From Candidatus Acidiferrales bacterium (lineage in GTDB: Bacteria > Acidobacteriota > Terriglobia > Acidiferrales > UBA7541): a DNA stretch of 40,606 nt. Shown one piece after another: positions 40,341-40,606 of this stretch. The stretch's first letter is position 1; every line of letters starts with the position of its first letter. The DNA is taken from contig JASHRC010000165.1 of assembly GCA_030037525.1 (NCBI GenBank), forward strand, positions 1 to 40,606, given 5' to 3'. The notes under the pieces are model-generated. The model worked only from the letters and a program-made list of their open reading frames with translations, was not told the DNA's origin and made no database searches. Position numbers and translations under genes: made by a program.

Positions 40341-40606
40341 CTAGCAGGCTGGAATGCCCGACTGGTAGGTCTCGCGCAGCAGCAGAATGCGACTGTGCTT
40401 CAGGGAACGAGCGCTCGCGTCACGGTCCGCACGCGTCAGTGGAATAGTTTCCCCAGCAAGAATGACGAAGGAAGGCTCGAACTAGAAGATCTCATCAACC
40501 GCGCTGGCAAGTGGAACGAAGTATCCCAACTTGACAGCCATGCCTTTGCAAGAGTCCTCGAAGAGCAGTCATGGCCAAAGGAGCTCCTCGAACAGCTGGG
40601 CAGATT
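40341..40606 (+). CDS. open frame of unknown identity, cut by the right edge
   Basis: An 88-codon frame is open from just after a TAA at 40338-40340 to the window end. It looks like coding sequence: GRLELEDLINRAGKWNEVSQ and then an amphipathic helix (SHAFARVLEEQSWPKELLEQ). The only in-frame start of standard type is GTG at 40395. It could be the beginning of a gene, or a fragment that has lost its start. The flanking 40208-40340 has no gene; on the minus strand it contains a short frame ending TEMLRDVTKSEVAN that is closed by a stop and may be a gene remnant. Confidence 0.35.

Noticed and set aside
1-40606. CRISPR arrays, insertion sequences, toxin-antitoxin pairs, rRNA
   Set aside because: No regular repeat-spacer array, transposase motif or rRNA core sequence was seen in any part of the window.

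Overview
The window is about 40.6 kb of GC-rich bacterial chromosome, densely coding on both strands, with no insertion sequence, prophage or CRISPR array that I can see. The gene content suggests a free-living Gram-negative soil or sediment bacterium. It has RND-type adaptors, a lipoprotein signal, a GAF-GAF-SpoIIE phosphatase with STAS proteins, an xseB-ispA-tlyA-nadK cluster, a long-form formate-THF ligase, a CSLA-like glycosyltransferase and a secreted M24 peptidase. Acidobacteriota is my best guess, from general gene style only; no marker gene here proves it.

Left part (1-8.4 kb): a STAS anti-anti-sigma factor, then a tightly spaced three-gene operon. The operon encodes a hybrid with three cytoplasmic GAF domains joined through one membrane helix to an HlyD adaptor, an HlyD lipoprotein, and a fusion of a PqqD/RRE-like domain, an M50 membrane metalloprotease and an HlyD adaptor. 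Facing it, on the minus strand, is a previously unlisted 34-codon gene for a Lys/Pro-rich peptide with a very strong ribosome binding site and a well-formed sigma-54 promoter. Behind that lies a sigma-54 activator whose receiver domain lacks the phospho-acceptor Asp. I read this as a candidate peptide maturation/export island: peptide, recognition domain plus protease plus export adaptors, and a dedicated sigma-54 regulator.

8.4-12.2 kb: a siroheme sulfite/nitrite reductase with a helical C-terminal extension, plus a conserved-looking partner of unknown function. Upstream is a 29-codon, apparently leaderless, cysteine-rich leader ORF (motif CFCACCSCC), followed by mutually exclusive hairpins, one of them an intrinsic terminator. 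This has the layout of a cysteine-responsive transcription attenuator. A flavin-reductase-like protein follows on the minus strand.

12.5-25.9 kb: mostly housekeeping genes. These are formate-THF ligase, hypoxanthine phosphoribosyltransferase, the GAF-GAF-PP2C phosphatase, an exported S33 hydrolase, the minus-strand run xseB-ispA-tlyA-nadK, a DinB-like protein, an overlapping operon of a CorC/CNNM membrane protein with two peptide-type ABC permeases, and an S-adenosylmethionine hydrolase.

26-34.2 kb: an accessory-looking region with larger gaps. It holds a LiaF-like membrane protein, tRNA-Arg(CCU), a DUF6632-like membrane protein, an alpha/beta hydrolase, a GMC oxidoreductase / metallo-beta-lactamase-fold hydrolase / SDR cluster, and two small Cys-motif (probably zinc-binding) proteins.

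34.5-40.6 kb: an AmpG-like transporter, a second STAS protein, a membrane glycosyltransferase behind a near-perfect sigma-70 promoter, an exported Xaa-Pro aminopeptidase-like protein, a tRNA with CAU anticodon, and an open frame of unknown identity running off the right edge.
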